Source: Panopea generosa
Taxonomy: Eukaryota; Mollusca; Bivalvia; Adapedonta; Hiatellidae
NCBI GenBank assembly: GCA_029582155.1
Contig: CM055897.1
Location: forward strand, 1,202,501-1,266,500
Direction: 5' to 3'
Length of the DNA stretch: 64,000 nucleotides
Below are positions 1 through 11,765 of the stretch, piece after piece. The notes beneath the pieces were generated by a model. It was not told where the DNA came from and ran no database searches. It was given only the letters and a program-made list of their open reading frames with translations. A program made the position numbers and the translations under genes. Position 1 is the stretch's first letter, and each line of letters starts with the position of its first letter.

Positions 1-2185
1 ATGGATAACTGTGTCATCACTAACTCATTGTACATATCTATCACGGGTAACTGTGCCATCCCTAACGCACTGTATATATATATCACGGATAAGTGTGTCA
101 TCCCAAACTCGTTGTACATATCTATCACGGATGATTGTGTCATCCCTAACCCATTGTACATATCTATCACGGATAATTGTTTCATCCCTAACTCATTGTA
201 TATATTTATCATGGATAACTGTGTCATCCCTAACTCATTATAAATATTTATCATGAATAACTGTGTCATCCCTAACTCATTGTACATATCTATCACGGGT
301 AACTGTGCCATCTCTAACGCACTGTATATATCTATCACGGATGATTGTGTCATCCCTAACCCATTGTACATATCTATCACGGATAATTGTGTCATCCATA
401 ACCCATTGTACATATCTATCACGAATAACTGTGTCATCCCTAACTCATTGTATATATTTATCATGGATAATTGTGTCATCCATAACTCATTGTACATATC
501 AATCACGGATAAGTGTGTTATCCCTAACCCATTGTAAATATCTATCACAGATAATTGTGTCATCCCTAACCCATTGTACATATCTATCACCGATAATTGT
601 GTCATCCTTAACCCATTGTACATATCTGTCACGGATAATTGTGTCATCCCTAACTCACTGTTCATATCTATCACGGATAATTTTGTCATTCCTAAATCAT
701 TGTATATATTTATCATGGATAATTGTGTCATCCCTAACTCATTGTACATATCAATCACGGGTAACTGTGCCATCCCTAACGCACTGTATATATCTATCAC
801 GGATAAGTGTGTCAACCCAAACTCGTTGTACATATCTATCACTGATGATTGTGTCATCCATAACACATTGAACATATCTATCACGGATAATTGTTTCATC
901 CCTAACGCATTGTATATATTTACCATGGATAACTGTGTCATCCCTAACTCATTATAAATATTTATCATGGATAACTGTGTCATCCCTAACTCATTGTACA
1001 TATCTATCACGGGTAACTGTGCCATCCCTAACGCACTGTATATATATATCACGAATAAGTGTGTCATCCCAAACTCGTTGTACATATCTATCACGGATGA
1101 TTGTGTCATCCCTAACCCATTGTACATATCTATCACGGATAATTGTGTTATCCATAACCCATTGTACATATCTATCACGGATAACTGTGTCATCCCTAAC
1201 TCGCTGTATATATCTATCACGGATAAGTGTGTCATCCCTAACTCGTTATTAATCTATCACGGATAAGTGTGTCATCCCTAACTCATTGTACATATCTATC
1301 ACGGATAATTGTGTCATCCATAACCCATTGTACATATTTATCACAGATAATTGTGTCATCCCTAACCCATTGTACATATCTTTCACGGATAATTGTGTCA
1401 TTCCTAAATCATTGTACATATCTGTCACGGATAATTGTGTCATCCCTAACCCATTGTGCATATCTATCACGGATAATTGTGTCATCCATAACCCATTGTA
1501 CATATCTTTCACGGATAATTGTGTCATCCCTAACTCACTGTTCATATCTATCACTGATAATTGTGTCATTCCTAAATCATTATAGATATCTATCAGGGAT
1601 AACTGTGTCATCTTTAACTGATTGTACATATCTGTCACTGATAATTGTGTCATCCCTTACTCACTGTATATATCTATCACGGATAATTGTTGCATCTTTA
1701 ACTCATTGTATATATTTATCATGGATAATTGTGTCATCCATAACTCATTGTACATATCAATCACGGATAATTGCGTTATCCCTAACCCATTGTAAATATC
1801 TATCACAGATAATTGTGTCATCCCTAACCCATTGTACATATCTATCACCGATAATTGTGTCATCCTTAACCCATTGTACATATCTGTCACGGATAATTGT
1901 GTCATCCCTAAATCACTGTATATATCTATCACGGATATTTTTTGCATCCATAACTCATTGTATATATTTATCATGGATAATTGTGTCATCTCTTACTCAT
2001 TGTACATATCAATCACGGATAAATGTGTCATCCCTAACCCATTGTAAATATCTATCAAGGATAATTGTGTCATCCCTGACCCATTGTACATATCTATCAC
2101 GGATACTTGTGTCATCCTTAATCCATTGTACATATCTATCACGGATAATTGTGTCATCCCTAACTCATTGTATATATCTATCGCT
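1..2185. repeat. 42-bp satellite array (about 52 units)
   Basis: Units of 42 bp of the type GGATAATTGTGTCATCCCTA followed by an ACCCATTGTACATATCTATCAC-like second half, head to tail from the first base, so the array is cut by the window edge. 42 is divisible by 3 and the unit lacks stops in several frames, so long repetitive reading frames appear on both strands; these are a by-product of the period and not evidence of genes. Variant units recur in blocks: bases 1-240 resemble 967-1200 (offset 966 = 23 units), and related blocks start near 253 and 715, which points to a higher-order repeat. The array ends abruptly at about 2185. Confidence 0.95.
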
Positions 2186-5100
2186 TTAGCACTTGTTTGA
2201 AATAATATTTACTCGACATTTCATTTCATTTATCTAACTTATCTTCAGCTAACATGTTAAGCTGTTGATATGTGTTACTTCGATAAAGATAATCAAATTG
2301 TGTCTTTATTAGAAGAAAAGTTTATAAGAAATTTATAAAAGCACAAGCAATGGTTCTTAACAGTTAAAGTATAGTTTGAGTTCTGGTCCTTTTAGAATTT
2401 AGAACACTTGGAAACGAATACTCTTCTGTTTAATAATTGAACACTTTATCCATGTTATAAAATCATTTTGTTCATTGTTAATCAATGGTCTTTTAAATTC
2501 AGAAAACAACTCGGTCACCAACTCAACATTTTCAGACAGAATAATTAAATATTTATTAGATTTTCAGATTTTCATTAAATATACTATGGCTATACCTGAA
2601 ATGAACATACTTTATAAATAAATTGATGAAATAATTTTTAAATCAGTAACTGGTAATCCATTCGTTGTTTGTTTTGTTCCTAGCGGTCGGGAAGGGGGCG
2701 TTCAACCGGAACGTGTTCAATTGGTAGAGCGTCCGCTTTGCATATGGAATATCGTGGGTTTGATCCCCGGTCGGGTCATATGAAAGACTTGGAAATGGTT
2801 CTTGTAAACATTCTTTAGAAATACAGTTATGACATTATTCTAAAATCAGAACTGGTAATACTTTAGTGTTTTTGTTCTGTTTGTTATTGTGTGTGTTTTT
2901 TTCGTTGTTTTTTTGTGTTTTTGTTTTTAGTTATGTTTTCGATAGATCACGTACAACGCGGTATTGACGGCGGCAGACGACAATTGCTGAGACGTTCCGC
3001 TTTTTTAAGAAAACAGCTAGAGTAAATAATTTGAAACCTTTATTTAATTAATATATCGTTCTGACAAGTTGTCAATCTGTATTCAAGATTGTCTCGTCAA
3101 ATGTTATATAGTGACAGTAAAAATAAAAACCAAATATTAGGCGTCTTAAAAGAATGGTTAATTTAGAACGTCGAATCGCTTATAACCAGCCATAGGGACA
3201 GTGTTATAGTATTTTTAACGACTCATTTGTTCAGACAAATGCACCGCATCTTTCGTAATTGTTCAATTGCTGTGTTTATATTTTTTTTTAAAGACTTATG
3301 CTCAACAAATTGCGTTCTTTTATTTGAATGTATTGTATTATACTAAGAGGACGACTGAGTTTCTTTATTCACCACACTAGGATGGGTGTGTTCTTTTAAT
3401 TATTTTTCCTATTGAACATCAGTATCATTTCTATTTGTTTTTCTTTCTAAATAACTTTATCTGATATGAGTTAGGAATGTATGAATGTTTCTAACTAGGA
3501 GCGACTTTTCTAAATTGCATTCTGTCATTTTTGTCCTTTGAAGGGATACATGGAAATGTTACTGATGTACATGCATCTGATCAATCTTTACACGTATAAA
3601 CGTGTGATACCAAACAGATATAATAATCAAGAAATCATTATCATTTTTTACTATAAAAATAATGGTGTTAAGCCAGTTTTAATATATAAATAAGGCATTT
3701 TTAAATGATGCACTTTTATATTTGTCTTTGGACTTTTTCTATTATACTGAAAAAAAAAGATTAAATTAAAATATATTTAGCAATTTTTGTCACAAAAGGT
3801 CGTAAAATTGGAAAATAGGAATTATTTCAATTATTGAACAGAGTTATGTTCCATATCATAATAGAAACAAAAGGTAGATTCTGAAAATATACACAGGTAA
3901 ATATATAATGCAGATGTTTTATCTGGGGAAAAAAATTTGAACGCAGAGTCATAAAATTTATCGTGGTTATCTTAAACATTGATCATGTGCTTACAATTAG
4001 ATAAAACATGTACCTGGACATTGGTCTTTATTCGTAGATTCTAATTAAAACACTGTTTCCTATCATCTTTTATTATGAAAATTATGTATAGTTTTATATT
4101 TCAAACTATCTTTGAGCCCTTTTAAAGAACTACATCATTGAACCGTCTTAATGTACTTCTTGATGATAATACTGTTAAAATACAGATAGAAATAAATTGA
4201 AGGTTATGTTTTCTGTAAAGAAACTACGAGTAAATCTTTAAGCCTGTATACAATTTAAACCATCGAAAGTTTATTCAAATTCATTCGATTAATTTGGAAG
4301 TGAATTAAATTTCCTGGAAATAACTAATCGAATGATTACATTTAATGAATAATTAGACCTCATCAACGTTTGCAGAAATCAATCTGCTTAGTTAATGTCA
4401 GTGATCATTATTTTCCGAATGCAAAACTTAATTTACGTAAGAATTACTTTTTATGATACGAGTTTTAACGAATTCGTGTTCATCTCGTGGATTTAAAGGA
4501 TTTCATCAAAATTACAAACTAAACTAAAATAGACCGATCATTTCCCATTACCATGAGCTATTTAAAACAAATAGATTTGGAAATAAATGACAAATCATTT
4601 TATCTTCAAATATATTGTAATTCAGTTGGGTCATACATTACAGGATAGTAAGATCCCACAACAGAGGTTTTTTAACTTATTAAACCAACGACAGATAGAA
4701 TGCTATTCAACACATTATGTAATCACTTTTGATGAAGGAAAAATAACAAATCACATTAATATATATTACCTTTATTTACAAACAGAATAAGATGTGATTG
4801 TTGTAGTTTAAGGTGTCTGTAAGTTTCTAAATGAAATATCAAAATAAAAGAGATTATTTGATCCTCCTTGGTACATATCAAAATACGAAACAATGTGCTT
4901 ATAACTACAGGCTTAAATAGTAGTGAAATGCGGCTCGGATGCTTGATTTGTGTAAACCCTCATAGGACTTGGCCTACAACCGACTGGTTAACAAATGATA
5001 ACAAAATATAAGACAAACCCATCGTGATCATCTTTAATAACTTTTCGGTTTTTGTATTCTTTTTCTTCTGGTATAAAGTTCGGATGTACTTGGTCATAGA

Positions 5101-6030
5101 CGGAGGAAGGAGCTACGAGCAATGATATTTTGAATTTAGTCTAGGCGAACGTGCTAAGTGCTCTAAGAAAAGTTGTAGTAATAAGTCTGTGATCTTTCAA
5201 TTTTAAGACAATGTTGTCTCCTAATTCAACATTCGCTATGCACAGATAAAGAATTAAATTTCAGTAATCAGTTCAAATCTACAGCAATATTCAAATGCAT
5301 TGCCAAATGTGTCTTTGTTATGGCTGCATTTTATCAAATAGACAGTAATTCAATCTTTTTATAGGTGTCCTTTAGAATTAATAATTGGAAAGACTGTATT
5401 TATATGGCAATTGTGGTGCATTACGCAATGGGACAAATTGATACTTTCTCGATTTAAAGTAAGGCTAGGCTACACAGACGGAACCCACCTATATACAATT
5501 AACTGTTACAGAAACCATAATTTTCCACATACACAATGCATGGCTAGGATATAAAACATCAAAAGCAATCTGTACTGCATCTGTGCAGACTAATCAAAAA
5601 TAAAATGGGAAACATAAACATAGAATTGAGTTTGGCAGCATTACAATGCTATAACAGTATCAGTGATGCTATAGTGCAGCACCGAAAAGATATTTGTCTT
5701 TTTAATAGAATATATCTTGTTTCTAACAAAATAATCCATAAGCTATAATAAGGGAATACTGATCCTTGGTGCACTTCGAAAAAATGTATGTGAACATACA
5801 ATTTAGTCTTAAACATTAGTCCATTTTGTGTTGCCTAGGTACTCATTTAAAAAAATAGCCTAAGAGTTAGACGTGAAAATTTAATTCGAGCTTAATTCTT
5901 ATGTAAAGCAAACTTCTACTACTCTGCTTATGGTGAAGAAAAATATGATAAAAGAATTACACGGATAGAAACAATTAACTTTTGTTACCCCTGTAACCAT
6001 GAAAAATGTAATTACATGACATGATGTCAA
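2186..6030. other. AT-rich spacer, no gene seen
   Basis: Only short chance reading frames, no recognisable exon and no long repeat. It contains the tRNA-like fragment described separately, a T-rich stretch at about 2880-2935 and a modest 14-bp inverted repeat around 4281-4335. Confidence 0.7.
2706..2777 (+). repeat. tRNA-Ala-like fragment (SINE head or tRNA pseudogene)
   Basis: The stretch carries an A-box-like segment (TTCAATTGGTAGAGCG), a possible TGC anticodon loop (CGCTTTGCATATGG) and a B-box-like GGGTTTGATCCCC. The acceptor arms pair poorly, so it is not a functional tRNA. Imperfect direct repeats around AATCAG..ACTGGTAAT at about 2641-2658 and 2842-2858 flank it, as expected of a retroposed copy. 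Confidence 0.55.
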
Positions 6031-6033
6031 ATG

Positions 6034-6160
6034 TTATTGTTGCTGTTGCTGTTGTTGTTGTTGGTGGTGGTGGTGGTAGTTGTGGTGGTATTAGTTGTTG
6101 TGGTGGTGTAGGACTACTACTGTTACTGCTGCCCTCCCCCCCCCACCCCCCCCCCCCCAG
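6034..6160 (+). repeat. Compound microsatellite (TGT)n/(GGT)n and poly-C
   Basis: TTG/TGC and GGT trinucleotide runs, followed by interrupted C tracts at about 6132-6160. Confidence 0.9.
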
Positions 6161-6542
6161 TGAATCAAAGCCGCATACAACATTTCAATACGATTGAGGT
6201 TATATTTTTTTAAGAAGAAAATATCAATTGTTTACAAACGCACGACACACAACAGACAACGACGGACAATAGACGATCGCAAAAGGTCCCTTGAACCAAG
6301 TCTCAGGTGACCTGAAAATATTTGTATATTATTTATACCTTGTGAGGTAATTATTGTCAAAACAATACATCAGTTACAGTCTACTGTGTCAAACATGGAA
6401 TAAGGTTTCATATTCAAAATATGTCCAAAACTCGCTCTTTATTTATTGTCACAGTATGACATTATTTATCGTGACTATAATCACCATCTTTTCAAATCTG
6501 AACCATGCTTCTTTCTTTATTCATTATCCCAATATATCATAT
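6161..6542. other. Spacer with a small interspersed-repeat remnant
   Basis: Around 6240-6320 lies a GACGGACAATAGACGATCGC-type stretch followed by a GGTGACCTGAAAATATTTG-like end, typical of the end of bivalve interspersed repeats. No gene seen. Confidence 0.4.
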
Positions 6543-6615
6543 GTGGAGCACGCGGTCCAGTGGTAGAGCATCGAACCCTTGACAAGATTAAAAATAAATA
6601 AGTTAAAACTAATAT
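6543..6615 (+). mobile_element. SINE family A, internally deleted copy
   Basis: The head (CGGTCCAGTGGTAGAGCATC) and the tail (AAAATAAATAAGTTAAAACT) match the full copies at 35204-35410 and 33198-33412, but the roughly 140-bp centre is missing. The head resembles a tRNA A box. Confidence 0.6.
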
Positions 6616-6825
6616 ATTACAATATATCACACTTTATTTAAAATACTGTTGCAATATACCTGTCCAATACTAGCTACTTTATTTATTGTAACTTAATGTC
6701 AAATCAGTTCTGACTCTCAATCAGGCTTTTTAATTAACTGTGTGCAATAATTGCCTCATTAGTTATTGTCACAATGTCATATCAGTTCAGCAGCGATTGA
6801 GGAATCATATTTATACTTAATATTT

Positions 6826-7800
6826 CTTCACTGTCACTGAGGATGTGACGCAGACGTTGTCACTGTTATAGAACATTATTGTTTTTGTATCCAATACTCG
6901 ATTATTTATTCATCGTCACTGAGGATGTTACCCAGGTGTGGTCTCTTATAGCATATTATTGTTCTTGTGTCCAATACTCCCTTATGTATCTATCGTCACT
7001 AAGGATGTGAAACTCGATTATTTATTCATTGATACTGAGGATGTGACTTGGACAGAGTCACTGTAATAACACATTACTGTTCTTGTATCCAATACTCGAT
7101 TATTTATTCATTGTCACTGAGAGTGTGACTGAGGCGTAGTCACTATAATATAACATAACTGTTCTTGTATCCAATACTCGATTATTTATTCATTGTCACT
7201 GAGGGTGTGACTTGGGGGAGTCACTGTAATAACACATAACTGTTCTTGTATCCAATACTCGATTATTTATTCATTGTCACTGAAGGTGTGACTTAGGCGT
7301 AGTCACTGTAATAACATATTACTGTTCTTGTATCCAATACTCGATTATTTATTCATTGTCACTGAAGGTGTGACTTGGGGGAGTCACTGTAATAACACAT
7401 TACTGTTCTTGCATCCAATACTCGATTATTTATTCATTGTCACTGAGGATCTGATTTAGGCGTAGTCACTGTAATAACACATTACTGTTCTTGTATCTAA
7501 TATTCAATTATTTGTTTATTGTCACTGCGGATGTGACTTGGGCGTAGTCACTATAATAACACATTACTGTTCTTGTATCCAATACTCGATTATTTATTCA
7601 TTGTCACTGCGGATGTGACTTAGGCGTAGTCACTGTAATAACACATTACTGTTCTTGTATCCAATACTCCATTATTTATTCATTGTCACTGAGGATGTGA
7701 CTTAGGCATAGTCACTGTAATAACACATTACTGTTCTTGTATCTTATATTCAATTATTTATTGTCACTGAGGATGTGACCCAGGCGTGGTCACTGTAATA
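6826..7800 (-). repeat. 82-bp minisatellite derived from the endonuclease 3' end
   Basis: About 12-13 tandem units, mostly 81-83 bp apart, anchored on ATTGTCACTGAGGATGTGAC and CAATACTCGATTATTTATTC. One unit near 7020 is shortened. Read on the minus strand, the unit beside the Helentron endonuclease (7745-7800) is the endonuclease's own coding end, including the Ser-Asp-His motif at 7786-7794. Most other units read Ser-Asp-Tyr followed by a stop. The array looks like a tandem expansion of that coding segment. Confidence 0.85.
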
Positions 7801-8420
7801 ACACATTACTGTACGTGTGTCCAATAGTTGAAGATGAGCAGTGTATAATTGATCTAAACAGGAACCTGAGGCATGTGTTGGGTCTGATACGTGCTGGGTG
7901 AACCCTTCAGATGAGAGTTTCTGCAGAATATGGGAAAGACGCTGTTCTATTATATTCTGGTTGAAATCACCTGTGCAAATGATAGGTGGTTGACATTGTA
8001 GAACTGGTATACGTTTGTTTGACGTAATACTTCAACATCACAGTGTCTTGGATGGTTCATTGCATTTGGCGAGTTATAGACCCCTATAACATAGATATGA
8101 CTATTCAATCTGGTTGTAAGTCGAACTGTTACAATTTGAAGGAATTTATCCATGAAACAGTCTATTTGTTCACATTCAAGAAATGACCGTTGTTTAGCTA
8201 ATACAGCAACTCCACCTGAACGGTGATCAAGGTGACTGGAGGGCTTGTCTGAGCGGAATATGATGTAATCACTAGGGAATATTGCAGTTTGCAGTTTGCT
8301 CATCCAACCATGTTTCAGTGAGGACAATCAAATCCGATTTAAGAGACACAGGGTCACACATGCATGAAGTCATTCTGGTGATGTGGATATGATCGTATAT
8401 TTAGGACTGAAGTAATGATT
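7745..8420 (-). pseudogene. Helentron EEP (apurinic-like) endonuclease domain, frameshifted
   Basis: C-terminal nuclease domain of the Helentron polyprotein. It is read in pieces on the minus strand: a segment with LIVLTETWLDE (the catalytic glutamate motif, about 8300-8330); a second frame, about 7950-8290, with the conserved RSGGVAVLAK strand; a third frame with TGDFNQN (GDFN at 7960-7971), a PTHASGSCLDQLY stretch and YYSDHAW (SDH at 7786-7794). All the metal-binding motifs of the EEP fold can be recognised, but at least two frameshifts separate them. It lies directly downstream of the helicase, as in other Helentrons. Confidence 0.85.
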
Positions 8421-8484
8421 GACTCTTTCCGCTCATTGAATAAGTCAAAAAATACAGGACACCTTTTTGATGTTTGTAGCTGTT

Positions 8485-9660
8485 TCATTTGTATTTGTAC
8501 CTTTTTATTGGCAGTATTTTCTTTTCCTCAAATTTAGATATGTATAAACCAGTTAGTGTCTTTGCTCTACTTAAGGCAACATATGCTTGACCATTCCTGA
8601 ACTGGCTTTGAAATGAAACAAATATTTCATCAAGCGTGAGTCCTTGAACTTTGTGAATGGTACATACCAAGCATAATTTAAGCGGGAACTGATACCTTGT
8701 AATTTTCAAGTCTTTGGTCTTGCGTGCCACAGTGAAACTATTTTCTGACCTCAATACTTGTGTTGCATCTGGATAGTGTTTGTTTAAGTTCAACTGTGAA
8801 CTGTGATTTGCGTCTAGCTGCATTTTCAGTATTACTTGAGTTGAATCTCACTAAAACTGCAAGTAATTTGGAGAAAGAACCTGTTCCTGATCCAATGAAA
8901 CCAACAACTTGATCTTGACTCCCATCAACCAGACCATCTGCGTTGTCAATATTTCTTATCAACATAACTCTTGCTCCAAGAGTAATCTGACTTCACTTGG
9001 TAAGCCACCAGTGAATTTTTGAGTCATCTCTAAGTTGGAAAGTTTCTAAACCTTTTGTTGTTGTTTTTTGTCCACAGCAATGATGTTCTCTTCTCTACAG
9101 GTTGTTTAAGAGCATCAAACTGTTCTTTGTTATGAGAATCAACATCACAGTTTCGTGCAAAAACATACAAAGTTTGCTTTGGGTATTCGCCTGGGGAGCA
9201 TTCTCTTGAATTTAGTACTTGCAAGTCTTCACTAGTTTGAGATTGTGTTCGTATCCGGTTGAGCATTTCAGCAAAATAGCAATCTTCCTTTTGTCTCATT
9301 ATTCTGGTTAGTTTCACAAGAAGAAAGTTACCCCACAGTGATCCATATAACATGGCAATAGGATCAGAAACAGAATCAAACACAAACTTCTGTTTGACAG
9401 GCAGTAACTGGTACAATTCGCCAAACACTATCACCGATACACCTCCAAATAATTTTCGAGATGACTTAATCTCCGACAGCCTATAGTGTAATTGAAGGAA
9501 AAGGTTATAACCTACCATAGATATTTCATTAATGATAAGCAGGTCCAAATTTCCAGACTTTGATCTGAGAGTGTTTCTTTTATCATCTGAAAGTTTTATA
9601 AAACTTTTTGTGTGACCTAAGGTTAACAGAAATGCGGAATGGAGAGTTGTGCCGGATATA
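8485..9660 (-). pseudogene. Helentron Pif1-like helicase, middle and C-terminal motifs
   Basis: DNA helicase half of the transposon protein. Visible on the minus strand are SGTTLHSAF (motif Ia-like), LLIINEISMVG (Walker B; the usual DE reads NE), GVSVIVFGELYQLLPV (normally GDLYQLPPV, here GE), LTRIMRQ, and at the C-terminus [13 protein letters not shown] and [16 protein letters not shown] (motifs V and VI). Frames change around 9030-8965 and 8820-8740. The acidic substitutions in Walker B and the neighbouring GD motif suggest loss of ATPase activity even apart from the frameshifts. Confidence 0.85.
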
Positions 9661-9661
9661 T

Positions 9662-10132
9662 TTATGTTCCAGTCGATGCTGTAAGTAGCACTTGTATGTC
9701 ATCAGGGTTTTCACCTTCTCCTTGCAACTTTCTTAAAGCCATCTGGTAAATGGCTGAAATCAGATGCGATTTACCTGTAACGGCTTCTCCAGATACAAAG
9801 AGAAGCAAAGGTTCAGGGTTACTACCTGTTCTGTGGGATATTGATTTTTCATAGCACCATTGGAACACAGTTTGGAATGTATCTCTTTGCTCAGCATTGA
9901 GATGTCTAACATGCGTGAAATAATCATCTTCTTGCCAGAAACCAGACCTCATCTCCAGTGCAGAGGATATGTTGCCCAAAGCAACTGGAAAATATGTTAG
10001 AGGTGGTTGATTGGGTATGTTGCCATCTGGATTTAAAACAGCAAAGTCTACATCTTCAACAACTTGCTCATTATCATTTTCCTGTTTAGTACTTGCTGCA
10101 ATATTATCAAATGCATGTACTGGGGGCCACAC
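9662..10132 (-). pseudogene. Helentron helicase N-terminal part with Walker A
   Basis: 156 residues ending in a P-loop region: LLLFVSGEAVTGKSHLISAI. The canonical GGAGTGKS is altered (GEAVTGKS) but keeps the terminal GKS. It is preceded by LNAEQRDTFQTVFQW, typical of the Pif1/Helitron helicase Q-motif region. It ends in LLTASTGT just before a frameshift; the next frame continues with SGTTLHSAF. Confidence 0.8.
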
Positions 10133-10455
10133 GCCTCAAACTGTTCAACAACGAGAGAAATAATGTCGGAATGCTGTTCAAGCTCTGAGGATTCTGTTCA
10201 ATTATAGTAATGTAAGTGCTGTAATGATTGTGGTAACATCATAAGCTGAGCAAGTCAGCCTCTTCATTTGTCCATGGTAGAAAGAGAAGTAATTGTGAGT
10301 AGTAGTAGTATTCTGGTTCTTTTGTTTCAAATCTGTGGTGGTAGCGAAGAACAGATTTCTTGGACTTTTTCTTCATAGAACCAAGACCATTTTTAACTGT
10401 ATTGTAACAATGGTATTTTCAGATTCCTCTTGATCTGATACTTCTGAAGTATTGC
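10133..10455 (-). pseudogene. Helentron Rep-helicase linker, badly eroded
   Basis: Lies between recognisable Rep and helicase segments, is interrupted by stops in all frames, and carries no motif I can name. Assigned by position only. Confidence 0.4.
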
Positions 10456-11101
10456 TTAATGGTGAATAGGAAATGCAAAGTGAGCTAGACACATATTTTC
10501 AAGTTGAATAGGTCTTGCAGAAAATCTGTCTAAAATCGATGTAATGAAGACATTATCTCCTTCATCTTCCATGGTTATTACTATGAACACTGGCTTAAAA
10601 AAGGCAATTCTCTTTTCTGGTAAATCAGATGGAACAAACACTGTTGAAAAAATAGATTTAAACAGTGTAGGCTCAATAATCTGTATACTGCTTCTTGTGA
10701 ACTTAATTCTCTAGCATTCAGAAAAGTAGAAGCACAGGACTTTAGCTGCTCTCTCCAGTCATGATGGCACACCTCTCGAGTGACATTTTAAAGAACAGAA
10801 GACATTTCCATTTCATCTTTAGTGATATAAGAAACCATGTATGCTATACAAGCATATGGGTCTAAACAATATTGCACATCCAGATTTGCTTGCCAAGTAA
10901 TTGATGTATGCTTCATCTGGCCGTCTTTGAAGGACAACAGTTTTACCTCTTTTTGTAATGGAAAGAGCATACATATACTGTTCCATGGTGACTTTTGACC
11001 GTTGAAGTAATTCACAAACAGAATCAATTTTGTGGTATTTGTCTTTCTCTAATGTGTTTAAAACATTTATGAGAATATCAGCAGCTGTTTCAATGGTGCC
11101 T
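10456..11101 (-). pseudogene. Helentron Rep C-terminal part with the catalytic tyrosine region
   Basis: The segment at 10788-11101 reads KKGTIETAADILINVLNTLE and later QYCLDPYACIAYMVSYITKDE, which matches the two-tyrosine (YxxxY) region of Helitron Rep. The next pieces carry RELSSQEAVYRLLSL (10581-10772) and VFVPSDLPEKRIAFFKP (10456-10641), conserved blocks downstream of Rep. Frames change between about 10788 and 10772 and again near 10620. The upstream half of the same domain lies across the LINE at 16971 and beyond. Confidence 0.85.
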
Positions 11102-11113
11102 TTTTTGAAAACA
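11102..11113 (+). repeat. Target-site duplication, 5' side of LINE
   Basis: TTTTTGAAAACA, identical to 16959-16970. It marks the LINE insertion point inside the Helentron Rep reading frame. Confidence 0.9.
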
Positions 11114-11765
11114 CCCCCCTGTTGGTAGGGATAAGAATTTGCCGACTGCTCGTTCCAAGCAGAGGGGTAAGATCCTCCCCGAAAAGGAACCCACCTGTTA
11201 ACCGTGGGTGGCGACCCGTGCGGTTGGATAAAGGAGTCCTGGTGGTAAAGCGCCACAGGAGTCTGCGACGCAACACACCACTTTGGTCCGGATTTCAAGT
11301 CAAGACGGGAGGTCGGATGGGCCCGGTCTTGATCAATCGGTCTGTCATGATATTTTACTTGGATTATATTTTGTCATGTATCATCCTTTCTCCATTATTT
11401 CATCCCCATTGATTTTTTCCATTCTCATTTACTTGTCTATATTTATTTTCTATGAATATATATATTAGTTATCTTACTCTCAAATTCTTGAAAACTATCA
11501 TGGCTTATGGGCTAAATTTGTAAAGTGAAATGCTATATGGTTATACGTATGCCATTTTAGATGGATGTTGGTGCGGTTCTTGTCTTGTCGGGACTTGAAT
11601 TTACATCCATCGGGTGGTATGCGGGATCTGATGTATTACTTTGCTGGAGTATATTATCCACGTATTCTTGTCATCATGTCTGTCGGATATCCACAGCATG
11701 TGTCCCCTTGTTGGACTCCGCGGCGGGTGAGAAACGTGGACAACGAACCAAACACAAACTCATTA
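11114..11765 (+). other. LINE 5' untranslated region
   Basis: Starts at the target-site duplication and runs to the first plausible ORF1 start. Relatively GC-rich for this window at 11120-11330. An internal RNA polymerase II promoter would be expected here from the family, but no motif can be pointed to. Confidence 0.5.

Noticed and set aside
1-2185. CRISPR-like repeat array
   Set aside because: Units are contiguous with no unique spacers, and the genome is eukaryotic.
1-2189. Repetitive proteins on both strands of the satellite
   Set aside because: The frames follow from a stop-poor 42-bp (14-codon) unit; there is no splice signal, leader or non-repeat domain.
2706-2777. Functional tRNA-Ala gene
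   Set aside because: Acceptor and D arms do not pair and the B box is mutated.
11122-11468. Overlapping reading frames in the LINE 5' region
   Set aside because: They overlap on both strands in GC-richer UTR and have no domain.
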